Below are positions 15,606 through 23,767 of a DNA stretch of 32,212 nucleotides, piece by piece. The position numbers and the translations under genes are program-made. How positions within the stretch are numbered: position 1 is the stretch's first letter; every line of letters starts with the position of its first letter. Source of the stretch: Pseudomonadota bacterium. Its GTDB lineage: Bacteria; Pseudomonadota; Alphaproteobacteria; Sphingomonadales; Sphingomonadaceae. Where the stretch lies: positions 1 through 32,212 of the forward strand of contig JAFECL010000078.1 of the NCBI GenBank assembly GCA_018242165.1. The letters run 5' to 3'. The notes under the pieces are model-generated. The model had not been told where the DNA came from, ran no database searches, and was given only the letters and a program-made list of their open reading frames with translations.

Positions 15606-15923
15606 TCAAACTTCGTCGGGTTCCTCGTCGTGGGCGCCCACGCCAAGGTCGTCGTCGCCACCCAGGTCGACGTCGTTGTCCGGCGAATCGCCGTCCTCGT
15701 CGATGTCGAGATCCTCGTCGGCCAGATCGGTATCGGGCGCATCCTCGCCCTTGTCCTTCTGAATTTCCTCGTAGGGGATCGGCTGCTTGCTCTTCAGCAC
15801 CGGTTCGGGATGCCAGACATAGCCGCATTCGATGCAGGTGACCGGGTCATCCTTGCCCAGGTCGTAAAAGCGGGTGCCGCATTTCGGGCAGCCATGCTTG
15901 GCGCCCCATTCAGCCTTGACCAT
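15606..15923 (-). CDS. TIGR02300 / FYDLN acid zinc-ribbon protein
   Basis: A 105-residue protein with an N-terminal four-cysteine zinc ribbon (CPKCGTRFYDLGKDDPVTCIECG) shortened here as CPKC at residues 12-15 and CIEC at 30-33, the FYDL signature that names the family, and a strongly acidic, Asp-rich second half. The family is widespread in alphaproteobacteria and has no firm function. Nucleic-acid or protein binding is plausible. A TTGACA at 16041-16046 (minus strand) might be its -35 element, but I see no good -10. It is divergent from aroA. Confidence 0.93.
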   Translation of the reverse strand: MVKAEWGAKHGCPKCGTRFYDLGKDDPVTCIECGYVWHPEPVLKSKQPIPYEEIQKDKGEDAPDTDLADEDLDIDEDGDSPDNDVDLGGDDDLGVGAHDEEPDEV

Positions 15924-16091
15924 CTCAATTCCTCAGGTGTGGCCCGTGCGCCGGGGCGACGGACTTGAACTCAATACGTATGACCGGAACGGCTTGCGCC
16001 CGAACGAAAGCGCGCGGCCATTGCCATAAGCATCACGCGCTGTCAAAAGCCGCGCGCTTTGGCAAGACCCAACCCGCAGGCGAACCTGACC

Positions 16092-17462
16092 TTGAGCACT
16101 CACGGATCCGAACCGGCCCCGCGCCGCTTTCTGTCATCAGGCCCACTGACGGGCCGCATCCGGGTGCCGGGCGACAAGTCGATCAGCCACCGTTCGCTGA
16201 TGCTGGGCGCGCTGGCGCTGGGCGAAACGCGGGTTTCGGGCCTGCTGGAGGGTGAAGACGTGCTCTCCACCGCCGCCGCGATGCGCGCGATGGGCGCCAC
16301 GATCGAACGGCTGGGCGCCGGCGATGGTGGGGGCGAATGGCGTGTCCACGGCGTGGGCGTGGGCGGGCTGCTGCAACCCGCGGCAGCACTCGACATGGGC
16401 AATTCGGGCACCTCGACCCGCCTCTTGATGGGGCTGGTTGCCAGCCATCCCATCACGGCCACCTTCATCGGCGACGCCAGCCTCTCGGGCCGGCCGATGG
16501 GCCGGGTGATCGAGCCGCTGGGCCGGATCGGCGCCGAAATCACCGCCAGCCCGGGCGCCAACGGGACTCAGACTCTGCCCTTGATGCTGCGTGGCGCCGA
16601 TCTGCCGGTGCCGATTTCCTACCGCCTGCCGGTCGCCAGCGCGCAAGTTAAGAGCGCGGTGCTGCTGGCCGGACTCAACACCCGGGGCATCACCGAAGTG
16701 ATCGAACCGGTGCCGACCCGCGACCATTCCGAGCGGATGCTGCGCGGCTTTGGCGCCGATCTTTCGGTCGAGATCGACGGTCAGGGCGCGCGGGTGATTC
16801 GGCTGACCGGCGAGGCCGAGCTGCGCGGCCAGCAGATCGTCGTGCCGGGCGACCCCAGTTCCGCCGCCTTCTTCATCGTCGCCGCGCTGCTGGTGCCGGG
16901 CAGCGACCTGGTGATCGAGAACGTCGGCCTCAACCCGACCCGCGCCGGGCTGATCGAAGTGCTGCGGGCGATGGGCGGCAGCATCGAGGAAGTGAACCCC
17001 CGCGAAGTGGGCGGCGAACCGGTGGCCGACCTGCGGGTGCGCCACTCGGCGCTGCGCGGGGTCGAGGTCGACCCGGCGCTGGCGCCCGCGATGATCGACG
17101 AATTCCCTGTGCTGTTCGTCGCCGCCGCGCTGGCCCAGGGCACCACGGTGACGCGCGGGCTGGAAGAACTGCGGGTGAAGGAAAGCGACCGCATCGCGGT
17201 GATGCGCGCCGCGCTAGACAGCGCCGGGGCCCGCGTCAACGAGACCGAGGATGGCCTGACCATCGAAGGCACCGGGGGCGAGCCGCTGCGCGGCAGTGCC
17301 AATGGCCGGATCAAGACCCACCTCGACCACCGCATCGCGATGAGCATGGCGGTGGCCGGCCTCGCCAGCCGCGACGGGGTAGAGGTGGATGACACCCGCC
17401 CGATCGCCACCAGCTTCCCCAGCTTCGAAGACCTGCTCGCCACGGCCAGCGGGGCGGCGTGA
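16092..17462 (+). CDS. aroA: 3-phosphoshikimate 1-carboxyvinyltransferase (EPSP synthase, class II type)
   Basis: Joins shikimate-3-phosphate and phosphoenolpyruvate in aromatic amino-acid synthesis. The motifs used to define class II enzymes are all present: [31 protein letters not shown] and [16 protein letters not shown] and a closing DHRIAMS are also seen. The residue at the glyphosate-critical position in MGNSGTSTR (codon 16407-16409) is glycine, unlike the alanine of the tolerant CP4 enzyme. No ATG fits. I place the start at TTG 16092 ([12 protein letters not shown]), giving 456 residues, close to CP4. TTG 16059 is an alternative. The stop overlaps the cmk start (GTGA). Confidence 0.94.
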   Translation: MSTHGSEPAPRRFLSSGPLTGRIRVPGDKSISHRSLMLGALALGETRVSGLLEGEDVLSTAAAMRAMGATIERLGAGDGGGEWRVHGVGVGGLLQPAAALDMGNSGTSTRLLMGLVASHPITATFIGDASLSGRPMGRVIEPLGRIGAEITASPGANGTQTLPLMLRGADLPVPISYRLPVASAQVKSAVLLAGLNTRGITEVIEPVPTRDHSERMLRGFGADLSVEIDGQGARVIRLTGEAELRGQQIVVPGDPSSAAFFIVAALLVPGSDLVIENVGLNPTRAGLIEVLRAMGGSIEEVNPREVGGEPVADLRVRHSALRGVEVDPALAPAMIDEFPVLFVAAALAQGTTVTRGLEELRVKESDRIAVMRAALDSAGARVNETEDGLTIEGTGGEPLRGSANGRIKTHLDHRIAMSMAVAGLASRDGVEVDDTRPIATSFPSFEDLLATASGAA

Positions 17463-18094
17463 GCGGCCCGCGGATCATCGCGGTCGACGGCCCCACCGCC
17501 AGCGGCAAGGGCACCATTGCCAAGGCGCTGGCCACGCATTTCGGCCTGCCGCACCTCGATACCGGGCTGCTCTACCGCGCGGTGGGGCGGCAGGTGGCGC
17601 TGAACGGCGGCAACCCGGATCTGGCCAGCGATGCCGAAGCAGCCTGCGCCTTTCCCGATGCCCTGCTGGCCGACCCGGAACTGCGCAGCGAAGCCACCGG
17701 CGGCCTCGCCAGCCGGATTTCGGTCCACCCCGGCGTGCGCCGCGCGCTCTACGAACGCCAGCGCGCCTTTGCCCTGCAGCCGGGCGGCGCGGTGCTCGAC
17801 GGGCGTGATATCGGCACGGTGATCGCGCCCGAAGCTCCGGCCAAGCTGTTCGTTACCGCCAGCGTGCCGGCTCGCGCCCAGCGCCGCTGGGCGGAAATGC
17901 AGGCGCAGGGCCGTGCGGTAACGCTGGCCGAGATCGAGGCCGATCTGGCGGCGCGCGATCTGCGCGACAGCACCCGGGCCGAGGCGCCGCTGGCCGCCGC
18001 GCCCGATGCAGTGCTGCTCGATACCTCGGCGCTAACGCGCGAGGCAGCGGTGACCGAAGCGATCCGGCTGGTCGCCCAGCAGCTCGCCCCCTGA
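17459..18094 (+). CDS. cmk: Cytidylate kinase
   Basis: Phosphorylates CMP and dCMP to the diphosphates in pyrimidine salvage and nucleotide supply. The 211-residue product has the P-loop GPTASGKGT (residues 11-19), the substrate segment [24 protein letters not shown] and the lid-like [12 protein letters not shown]. The GTG start lies in a GTGA overlap with the aroA stop, so the two are probably translationally coupled. In many bacteria cmk is directly followed by rpsA. Here a membrane glycosyltransferase-like gene and a repeat element intervene. Confidence 0.96.
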   Translation: MSGPRIIAVDGPTASGKGTIAKALATHFGLPHLDTGLLYRAVGRQVALNGGNPDLASDAEAACAFPDALLADPELRSEATGGLASRISVHPGVRRALYERQRAFALQPGGAVLDGRDIGTVIAPEAPAKLFVTASVPARAQRRWAEMQAQGRAVTLAEIEADLAARDLRDSTRAEAPLAAAPDAVLLDTSALTREAAVTEAIRLVAQQLAP

Positions 18095-18141
18095 TCGGGC
18101 TTTAGCGAAGTCTTAAGGCTACCTGCTGTTAACCATAAGGC

Positions 18142-19611
18142 ATGATCGCCCGGGGCCAGCCCGATCCACACCGCGCTCTGCCGCGCCCCAGTGCCATGCT
18201 GGCGCTGTGGCTGGCGCTGTTCGCGCTGGTGACGCGCTATGCCGTGCTGGGCGACGTGGCCTATTTCAACGACGAGAGCTTCTACCTGCTCGCCGGGCAG
18301 AAGCTGCACCACGGGCTGCTGCCCTATGTCGGGGTGTGGGATCGCAAGGGGCCGGGCCTGTTCCTGACCTATTACCTGCTGACCTTCTTTGGCCCACAGC
18401 CATGGGCCTATCAGCTGGGCGCGCTGCTGTCCGCCGGGGCCACCGCGTTGCTGGTCGCGCTGATCGTGCGGCGCTGGGCCGGCGGCTGGGGCCCGGCACT
18501 GGCCGGCACGCTCTACCTCGCCACCCTGCCAATGTTCGGCGGTGCGGGTGGGCAGACCCCGGTATTCTACAACTTCTGGATGGCGCTTGCCGCCTGGGCG
18601 GTGCTGAACGCCGATGGCGAACTGGCCGCCGGCCGCGTGCCGCGCGGCGTCTTGTGGGCCATGGCCAGCGCCGGCTTTGCCATCACCTTCAAGCAATGCG
18701 CCGTGGCCGAGGCGGGCTTCCTGGGCCTGTGGACGCTGCACCGGGCGTGGCGTGGCGGGGCCCCGCTGCTGCCCACTGCGCTGCGCCTCGCCGCCTGCGG
18801 CATCGCCCCCTATGCCCTGTTCGCGCTGGGCTATGCGCTGATCGGCCACTTTGCCGAATTCTGGCACGCCATGGTCACCGCCAACCTCAACAAGCCGGTC
18901 GACCCCTGGGGCGATCACTGGAGCCGGATCCGCGCCCTGGCACAAACCGCCTCACCCGCGCTGGTGCTGGCCGCACTGGGGTTGCTGCTGCCGCGCGGGC
19001 GCGACGATGCCGCGCCGCGCGCCTTCCTGATCGGCTGGGTGCTGGCGGGCCTCGCCGGGGTCGCCATGCTGCCCAACTTCTACGATCACTATCTGCTGCC
19101 GCTGATGCTGCCGCTGGCCGTTGCCGCCGGGCGGCTGATGGGGCGCGGCACGCTGGGCATGTTTGCCGGCGGGTTGGCGGTGTTCATCTTCACCCTGGCC
19201 AGCCCGGCGCTCGAAGTGACCAAGCGCCACCGCGCCAGCGCCGAGATCCGCAAGGTTGCCGCCCTGATCGCGGCCCGCCAGCCCAATGCCCGGCTGCTGG
19301 TCTACGAGGGGCCGATGGCGCTCTACAGCCTGACCGGGCAGAGCCCGCCCAGCCCGCTGCTCGACAACTTCCACCTCTATTTCCCCTTCGAGCACGATAC
19401 CAGCCACCTCTCCACCATGGCCGAAATGCGCCGCATCCTTGCCTGGCACCCGCAGGTAGTGGTCACCTATGCCGACTATCCCGCCGCCTGGGAAAATCCC
19501 CATACCGCGCCGTTGGTCCACGCCTACACCGCCCATTGCAAGGTCTGGGCCCGGGCCTCGTTTACCGAAGCGGTACAGACCACGCCGATCGTGATCTACG
19601 GGGATTGCTGA
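18142..19611 (+). CDS. Multi-TM glycosyltransferase-like protein (GT-C / PMT_2 type)
   Basis: A 489-residue integral membrane protein with about ten hydrophobic segments between residues 18 and 350. After the first segment comes an outer loop with FNDESFYLLAGQKL, whose Asp44-Glu45 pair matches the acidic motif of GT-C enzymes such as ArnT and dolichyl-phosphate-mannose transferases, and then WDRKGPGLFLTYYL. A soluble C-terminal domain follows from about residue 355. It likely moves a sugar from a polyprenyl-phosphate donor to a lipid or protein at the periplasmic side. Donor and acceptor are unknown. The ATG is 47 bases after cmk. The gene lies between cmk and rpsA, an unusual place. Confidence 0.8.
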   Translation: MIARGQPDPHRALPRPSAMLALWLALFALVTRYAVLGDVAYFNDESFYLLAGQKLHHGLLPYVGVWDRKGPGLFLTYYLLTFFGPQPWAYQLGALLSAGATALLVALIVRRWAGGWGPALAGTLYLATLPMFGGAGGQTPVFYNFWMALAAWAVLNADGELAAGRVPRGVLWAMASAGFAITFKQCAVAEAGFLGLWTLHRAWRGGAPLLPTALRLAACGIAPYALFALGYALIGHFAEFWHAMVTANLNKPVDPWGDHWSRIRALAQTASPALVLAALGLLLPRGRDDAAPRAFLIGWVLAGLAGVAMLPNFYDHYLLPLMLPLAVAAGRLMGRGTLGMFAGGLAVFIFTLASPALEVTKRHRASAEIRKVAALIAARQPNARLLVYEGPMALYSLTGQSPPSPLLDNFHLYFPFEHDTSHLSTMAEMRRILAWHPQVVVTYADYPAAWENPHTAPLVHAYTAHCKVWARASFTEAVQTTPIVIYGDC

Positions 19612-19629
19612 AGGCCGGAAGGCTTGGTT

Positions 19630-19800
19630 GCGAGGGGTAACCCCCTCGCGCTCCCCGTCCCTGGCTTTGTTGCATTCCGCCGCGAGGTCAGCGCCATGCC
19701 GCGAAGCGGCTTCAAAGCCTGCGGCGCTGCGGCCTAACGCTCGAACGCGGCAGAGCGCCACATCGACATGACGGGGAGCGCGAGGGGATAATCCCCTCGC
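19630..19800. repeat. REPIN-like pair of inverted palindromes
   Basis: Two palindromic units of about 30 bases (19630-19659 and 19770-19800) face each other across 110 bases. Each unit is itself a hairpin (GCGAGGGG...CCCCTCGC) and is followed by GCTCCCCGTC. Left and right arms agree at about 25 positions and differ mainly in the loop (TAAC versus ATTAT). The spacer has an inner hairpin GCCGC-GAA-GCGGC (19698-19710) and GGCTTTG/CAAAGCC. No gene is visible in 19612-19832. The layout resembles REP doublets (REPINs), which are non-autonomous mobile repeats moved by RAYT-type transposases. It may also act as a transcription barrier. Confidence 0.6.
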
Positions 19801-19832
19801 ACCTTCACTGCTCGCCTCTGCCCCCTATTTCC

Positions 19833-19861
19833 TTGCATTTCCGCGCATCCGCGCCTAAGCG
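19833..19861 (+). promoter_or_regulatory. Candidate rpsA promoter
   Basis: TTGCAT (19833-19838) and TAAGCG (19856-19861) are 17 bases apart, just upstream of the leader hairpins. The form closely repeats the rpsF candidate (CCTTGCATT with a CTAAG box), which raises confidence in both. Confidence 0.5.
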
Positions 19862-19895
19862 CCGCCGGTTCGCGCGCGGCCCGGCTGCGCTCGGA

Positions 19896-19994
19896 CACCC
19901 GCTGCGGCATGCGGCCGCACGGGTGGACCTGGCCCTTTTGGCCCGTTCCCGGCATGGTGCCGGAACGGAGGAAAGACCGGCGGAATCAACCGCC
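19896..19994 (+). promoter_or_regulatory. rpsA leader RNA with three consecutive hairpins
   Basis: Hairpin 1: CACCCG plus TGCGGC (19896-19908) pairs with GCCGCA plus CGGGTG (19914-19925), with one bulged C. Hairpin 2: CGTTCC plus GGC (19944-19953) pairs with GCC plus GGAACG (19959-19967), again with one bulged C. Hairpin 3: GGCGG (19979-19983) pairs with CCGCC (19990-19994). They end about 15 bases before the ribosome binding site CAGGA. E. coli S1 represses its own mRNA through a three-hairpin leader, so a similar role is an attractive inference. Confidence 0.55.
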
Positions 19995-20027
19995 TGGCCG
20001 GAAAACTTGTTGAACAGGATGCAATCC

Positions 20028-21728
20028 ATGAGCACCCCTACCCGCGACGATTTCGCGGCCCTGCTTGAAGAATCCCTGGGCGGCGCGGCCGCCGGCGGCT
20101 TTGAAGGCCGCGTGGTGAAGGGCACCATTACCGCGATCGAAGGCGACAAGGCCGTGATCGACGTCGGCCTGAAGAGCGAAGGCCGCGTGCCGCTGCGCGA
20201 ATTCGCGATGGCCGGCCAGCCGCATGGCCTGTCGGTCGGCGACGAGGTCGAAGTCTATGTCGACCGTGTCGAGAACGCCGACGGCGAAGCGATGCTGTCG
20301 CGCGACCGCGCCCGCCGCGAAGCCGCGTGGGACAAGCTGGAAAGCGAATTCGGCGAAGGCAAGCGCGTTGAAGGCGTGATCTTCGGCCGCGTGAAGGGTG
20401 GCTTCACCGTCGACCTCGACGGCGCCGTGGCCTTCCTGCCCGGCAGCCAGGTCGACATCCGCCCGGTGCGCGACGTGCAGCCGCTGATGGACGTGGCCCA
20501 GCCCTTCCAGATCCTCAAGATGGACCGCCGCCGCGGCAACATCGTCGTCTCGCGCCGCGCGGTGCTGGAAGAGACCCGCGCCGAACAGCGCAGCGGCCTG
20601 ATCCAGAACCTGTCGGAAGGCCAGATCATCGACGGCGTGGTCAAGAACATCACCGACTACGGCGCCTTCGTCGACCTCGGCGGGATCGACGGCCTGCTGC
20701 ATGTCACCGACATGAGCTACAAGCGGGTCAACCACCCTAGCGAAGTGATCGCCATCGGCGACACCGTGCGGGTCCAGATCGTCCGCATCAACCAGGATAC
20801 CCAGCGCATCAGCCTGGGCATGAAGCAGCTGGAATCGGATCCGTGGGAAGGCGTTGCCGCCAAGTACCCGATGGGTGCGAAGCTGCGCGGCGTGGTCACC
20901 AACATCACCGAATACGGCGCCTTCGTGGAGCTGGAAGCCGGGATCGAGGGCCTGGTCCACGTTTCGGAAATGAGCTGGACCAAGAAGAACGTCCACCCGG
21001 GCAAGATCGTCAGCACTTCGCAGGAAGTCGACGTCATGGTGCTGGAAGTCGACAGCGACAAGCGCCGCATCTCGCTTGGCCTCAAGCAGGCCCAGCAGAA
21101 CCCGTGGGAAGCCTTCGCCGAGAAGCACCCGGTGGGCAGCCAGGTCGAGGGCGAAGTCAAGAACGCCACCGAATTCGGCCTGTTCATCGGCCTCGACGGC
21201 GACGTCGACGGGATGGTCCACATGTCGGACATCGCCTGGGGCATCTCGGGCGAGGACGCGCTGGCGCTGCACCGCAAGGGCGAGCAGGTCAAGGCGATCG
21301 TGCTCGACGTCGACATCGAGAAGGAGCGCATCTCGCTCGGCATGAAGCAGCTCGAAAAGGGCGCGCCGGCCGGTGGCGTCTCGACCGCTTCGTCGGGTCT
21401 CAAGAAGAACGAAGTCGTCACCGTCACTGTGCTTGAAGTGCGCGACGGCGGGCTTGAGGTGCAGGCCGGCGAAGATGGGGCCACCGGCTTCATCAAGCGT
21501 TCGGACCTGGGCCGCGACCGCGACGAACAGCGCCCGGACCGGTTCCAGGTCGGCCAGAAGGTCGATGCCATGGTCACCGGTTTCGATCGTTCGAAGAAGC
21601 CGAACTTCTCGATCAAGGCCCGCCAGCTCCACGAGGAGAAGGAAGCGGTCGAACAGTACGGTTCGTCGGATGCCGGCGCCTCGCTGGGCGACATCCTCGG
21701 TGCCGCCCTGCGCGCCCAGAAGGACTAA
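20028..21728 (+). CDS. rpsA: 30S ribosomal protein S1
   Basis: S1 binds mRNA single strands and brings structured messages to the ribosome. The 566-residue product (E. coli 557) contains six S1 RNA-binding repeats at about 28-94, 112-178, 198-267, 283-353, 370-440 and 460-532. Repeats 3-5 are the clearest (GVVKNITDYGAFVDLGGIDG, VVTNITEYGAFVELEAGIEG, EVKNATEFGLFIGLDGDVDG). The tail ends SLGDILGAALRAQKD. ATG 20028 has CAGGA eight bases upstream. An in-frame ATG at 20019 overlaps that site and is less likely. It has its own candidate promoter and leader, and a strong terminator follows. Confidence 0.97.
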   Translation: MSTPTRDDFAALLEESLGGAAAGGFEGRVVKGTITAIEGDKAVIDVGLKSEGRVPLREFAMAGQPHGLSVGDEVEVYVDRVENADGEAMLSRDRARREAAWDKLESEFGEGKRVEGVIFGRVKGGFTVDLDGAVAFLPGSQVDIRPVRDVQPLMDVAQPFQILKMDRRRGNIVVSRRAVLEETRAEQRSGLIQNLSEGQIIDGVVKNITDYGAFVDLGGIDGLLHVTDMSYKRVNHPSEVIAIGDTVRVQIVRINQDTQRISLGMKQLESDPWEGVAAKYPMGAKLRGVVTNITEYGAFVELEAGIEGLVHVSEMSWTKKNVHPGKIVSTSQEVDVMVLEVDSDKRRISLGLKQAQQNPWEAFAEKHPVGSQVEGEVKNATEFGLFIGLDGDVDGMVHMSDIAWGISGEDALALHRKGEQVKAIVLDVDIEKERISLGMKQLEKGAPAGGVSTASSGLKKNEVVTVTVLEVRDGGLEVQAGEDGATGFIKRSDLGRDRDEQRPDRFQVGQKVDAMVTGFDRSKKPNFSIKARQLHEEKEAVEQYGSSDAGASLGDILGAALRAQKD

Positions 21729-21755
21729 GCCACGGCGCCCGCGCCACGGCTTAAC

Positions 21756-21790
21756 AAAAGCCCGCCCGGAGCGATCCGGGCGGGCTTTTT
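21756..21790 (+). terminator. Rho-independent terminator of rpsA
   Basis: The 15-base arm AAAAGCCCGCCCGGA (21756-21770) pairs perfectly with TCCGGGCGGGCTTTT (21775-21789) around GCGA. The T-run extends to 21790. Confidence 0.93.
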
Positions 21791-21823
21791 GCTGGCCGGA
21801 AATTGGGATAGAATGATCAGACA

Positions 21824-22138
21824 ATGACCCTAAGCGCCGATCTTGGCTGGATATTACCCGCGCTAGGGCTCATCGTGCTTTGCCTTGGTTTCTTCATCAC
21901 AGTCCGTGTGGTTGTCACGGCCCAAAGGCCACAAAGGTTCGATGAGGATAATAGCGATGTGCGCCCCCCAGTCCCGAAATGGCTGCACCTCGTAACCCTG
22001 ACCGGATTTCTGGGTGTCGCCTACTCCGCCCGCTGCTCCGCTGGGCAATCGTTGTTCCTTTTCGCGGCATCCTGCCCGCTTGTGTTCGCCCGGCAAATCT
22101 GGTGGTGGGGGCAAAAGCGGCGCACCGGCAACAGCTAA
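21824..22138 (+). CDS. Small membrane protein, unknown, lower GC
   Basis: A 104-residue protein I do not recognise. An N-terminal hydrophobic segment (LGWILPALGLIVLCLGFFIT) is followed by a charged loop (AQRPQRFDEDNSD) and two further hydrophobic stretches around WLHLVTLTGFLGVAYSA and SLFLFAASCPLVFA, ending in a basic WWWGQKRRTGNS. The gene uses codons rare in its neighbours (CTA, TTA, ATA, AGG, TTG) and looks about 10 points lower in GC, which suggests later acquisition or weak selection. It lies between the rpsA terminator and gloB, 28 bases before gloB, with no clear ribosome binding site. Confidence 0.55.
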   Translation: MTLSADLGWILPALGLIVLCLGFFITVRVVVTAQRPQRFDEDNSDVRPPVPKWLHLVTLTGFLGVAYSARCSAGQSLFLFAASCPLVFARQIWWWGQKRRTGNS

Positions 22139-22166
22139 TCAGGCCGAGCCTAGGGGAAATTCAGCC

Positions 22167-22928
22167 ATGACCTTGCAAGTCCACCAGTTCCCCTGCCTCT
22201 CGGACAATTACGGCTATCTGGTCCACGATCCCGCCAGCGGCGAAACGGTGGCGATCGACACGCCCGACGGGGCCGAATACCTCCGCCAGGCCGAGGCGCG
22301 GGGCTGGCGGATCACCCAGATCTGGAACACCCATTGGCACCCCGACCATGCTGGCGGGAACGAGGCGATCCAGCACGCAACCGGCTGCACGATCATGGCC
22401 CCGGCGGGCGAGCAATACCCGATCTTCGGGGTCGACCGGGCGGTGACCGGGGGCGAGGCGGTCGCGCTGGGGGGCTTCACCGCGCAGGTGATCGATGTTG
22501 GCGGGCACACGCTGGGCCATGTCGCCTTCCACCTGCCCGAGGCTGGCGTGGCCTTCACCGGCGACGCACTTTTCGCGCTGGGCTGCGGGCGGATGTTCGA
22601 AGGTACGGCGCCGCAGTTCTGGGCCAGCCTGGAGCGGCTGAAGGCCCTGCCGGGCGAGACCCTGTGCCATTGCGCCCACGAATACACCCTGTCGAACGCC
22701 CGGTTCGCGGTCCATGCCGATCCGGATAACGCCGCGCTGGCCAGCTATGCCGCCGAGGTTGAGGCGGCACGGGCCGCCGGCCGCGCCACCGTGCCCTTCC
22801 CGCTGGGGCGCGAGCTGGCCACCAACCCCTTCCTGCGCGCCGACGATCCGGTGCTGCAAGCCCGCTGGGGTGGCGGCGACGCGGTGGCGACCTTCGCCGC
22901 GCTGCGCGAAGCCAAGAATTCGTTCTAG
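22167..22928 (+). CDS. gloB: Hydroxyacylglutathione hydrolase (glyoxalase II)
   Basis: Hydrolyses S-lactoylglutathione to lactate and glutathione, the second step of methylglyoxal detoxification. The 253-residue product has the metallo-beta-lactamase zinc motif THWHPDHAGGN, then DVGGHTLGHVAFH, TGDALFALGCGRMFEG and HCAHEYTLSNARFA, all matching GloB-type enzymes. The C-terminal domain includes ELATNPFLRADDP, typical of glyoxalase II. ATG 22167 has AGGGGA nine bases upstream. Its stop TAG lies in CTAG at 22925-22928, shared with the convergent dimethylargininase gene. Confidence 0.93.
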   Translation: MTLQVHQFPCLSDNYGYLVHDPASGETVAIDTPDGAEYLRQAEARGWRITQIWNTHWHPDHAGGNEAIQHATGCTIMAPAGEQYPIFGVDRAVTGGEAVALGGFTAQVIDVGGHTLGHVAFHLPEAGVAFTGDALFALGCGRMFEGTAPQFWASLERLKALPGETLCHCAHEYTLSNARFAVHADPDNAALASYAAEVEAARAAGRATVPFPLGRELATNPFLRADDPVLQARWGGGDAVATFAALREAKNSF

Positions 22929-23698
22929 GCGGCCAGCACCGAAAGGCAGGTCACCCCGGCCTCGGCCTTGGCGAATTCGCCGATCTCCACCGGCACCACG
23001 GTAAAGCCCCGCGCCGCGATCGCCGCAGCCATGTGGCGATGCTCGGCGGGCAGGATCACCCGCCCGCCCGCCGACAGGGTATTGCCGGCGAAGGGTTCGT
23101 CGGCATGGGTCTCGATCCATTCCGCCGCGCCGAAGGGGGCGGGATCGAGCCAGCCGCGGTTGCCCACCAGCAGGCCGGGGGCCAGCGCGGTTACCGCCGT
23201 CTTGAGGTGGAGCGAACCGCGCACCGGCACCGCCACCACCTCCAGACCGTGCGGAGCCACCAGCGCCGCCAGCTGGGCGATCCCGGCCTCGTTCGTGCGG
23301 GTGGTGCGCCCAACGTAGAGCCGCTGGCCGATCCGCAACACATCGCCGCCTTCCAGCGCACCCGGCGCAGCGATGGCGGCATGGTACCAGCCCGGGCCCA
23401 GCGCCGCGACCGCACTGGCCACCTCGCCCTGACGCGATGCGGCGCCCGGCCGGCAGGCCACCGCCAGCCGCGCCTCGGGCACCAGCACCAGGCAATCCTC
23501 GATAAAGGCGCAATCGGCGTGGCCATCCAGCGCCGGCAAGACCTCGACCGCCAGCCCGGCGGCCGCCAGCGCCCCGGCATAGGCGGCGTGCTGGGCCATG
23601 GCAGCATCCATGGCGATCGGCGCCCGATCCATGAAGGTCAGTTCGCAGGCATCGGCCATGGTTGGTGACGGCGCCCGCAGCCAAGCCTGTCCGTGCAT
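22925..23698 (-). CDS. Dimethylargininase / arginine deiminase-family amidinotransferase-fold enzyme
   Basis: A 257-residue pentein-fold enzyme that most resembles N(G),N(G)-dimethylarginine dimethylaminohydrolase, which makes citrulline and dimethylamine. Visible family marks are FIEDCLVLVPE, LEGGDVLRIGQRLYVG, the catalytic histidine in RGSLHLKTAV and the C-terminal nucleophile in AEAGVTCLSV (Cys251). The start ATG 23698 gives the usual N-terminus (LRAPSPTMADACELT) and has a GGGAGAAGG region upstream. The bacterial substrate may be a methylarginine released from protein turnover. It is convergent with gloB, and the two stops share CTAG. Confidence 0.87.
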   Translation of the reverse strand: MHGQAWLRAPSPTMADACELTFMDRAPIAMDAAMAQHAAYAGALAAAGLAVEVLPALDGHADCAFIEDCLVLVPEARLAVACRPGAASRQGEVASAVAALGPGWYHAAIAAPGALEGGDVLRIGQRLYVGRTTRTNEAGIAQLAALVAPHGLEVVAVPVRGSLHLKTAVTALAPGLLVGNRGWLDPAPFGAAEWIETHADEPFAGNTLSAGGRVILPAEHRHMAAAIAARGFTVVPVEIGEFAKAEAGVTCLSVLAA

Positions 23699-23709
23699 CG
23701 CCTTCTCCC

Positions 23710-23740
23710 AAAAACAAACCCCCGCGCGAAGGCGGGGGTT
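23710..23740 (-). terminator. Rho-independent terminator of the F0 operon
   Basis: AACCCCCGC (23717-23725) pairs with GCGGGGGTT (23732-23740). On the minus strand the stem is followed by TTGTTTTTGGG. It lies 27 bases after the atpF stop and overlaps the leader of the dimethylargininase gene. Confidence 0.82.
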
Positions 23741-23767
23741 GTCACGTTCAGCCGGGGCACCCGCAGG

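Noticed and set aside
16041-16046. TTGACA on the minus strand as promoter of the zinc-ribbon gene
   Set aside because: The -35 match is good, but no acceptable -10 lies 16-18 bases downstream, so I do not list it as a feature.
18113-18132. Possible CtrA site (TTAA...TTAA) before the glycosyltransferase-like gene
   Set aside because: The two TTAA boxes are 12 bases apart, not the 7 of the CtrA consensus.
19986-21824. Long minus-strand open frame opposite rpsA
   Set aside because: It mirrors the six S1 repeats, which explains its repeated look.
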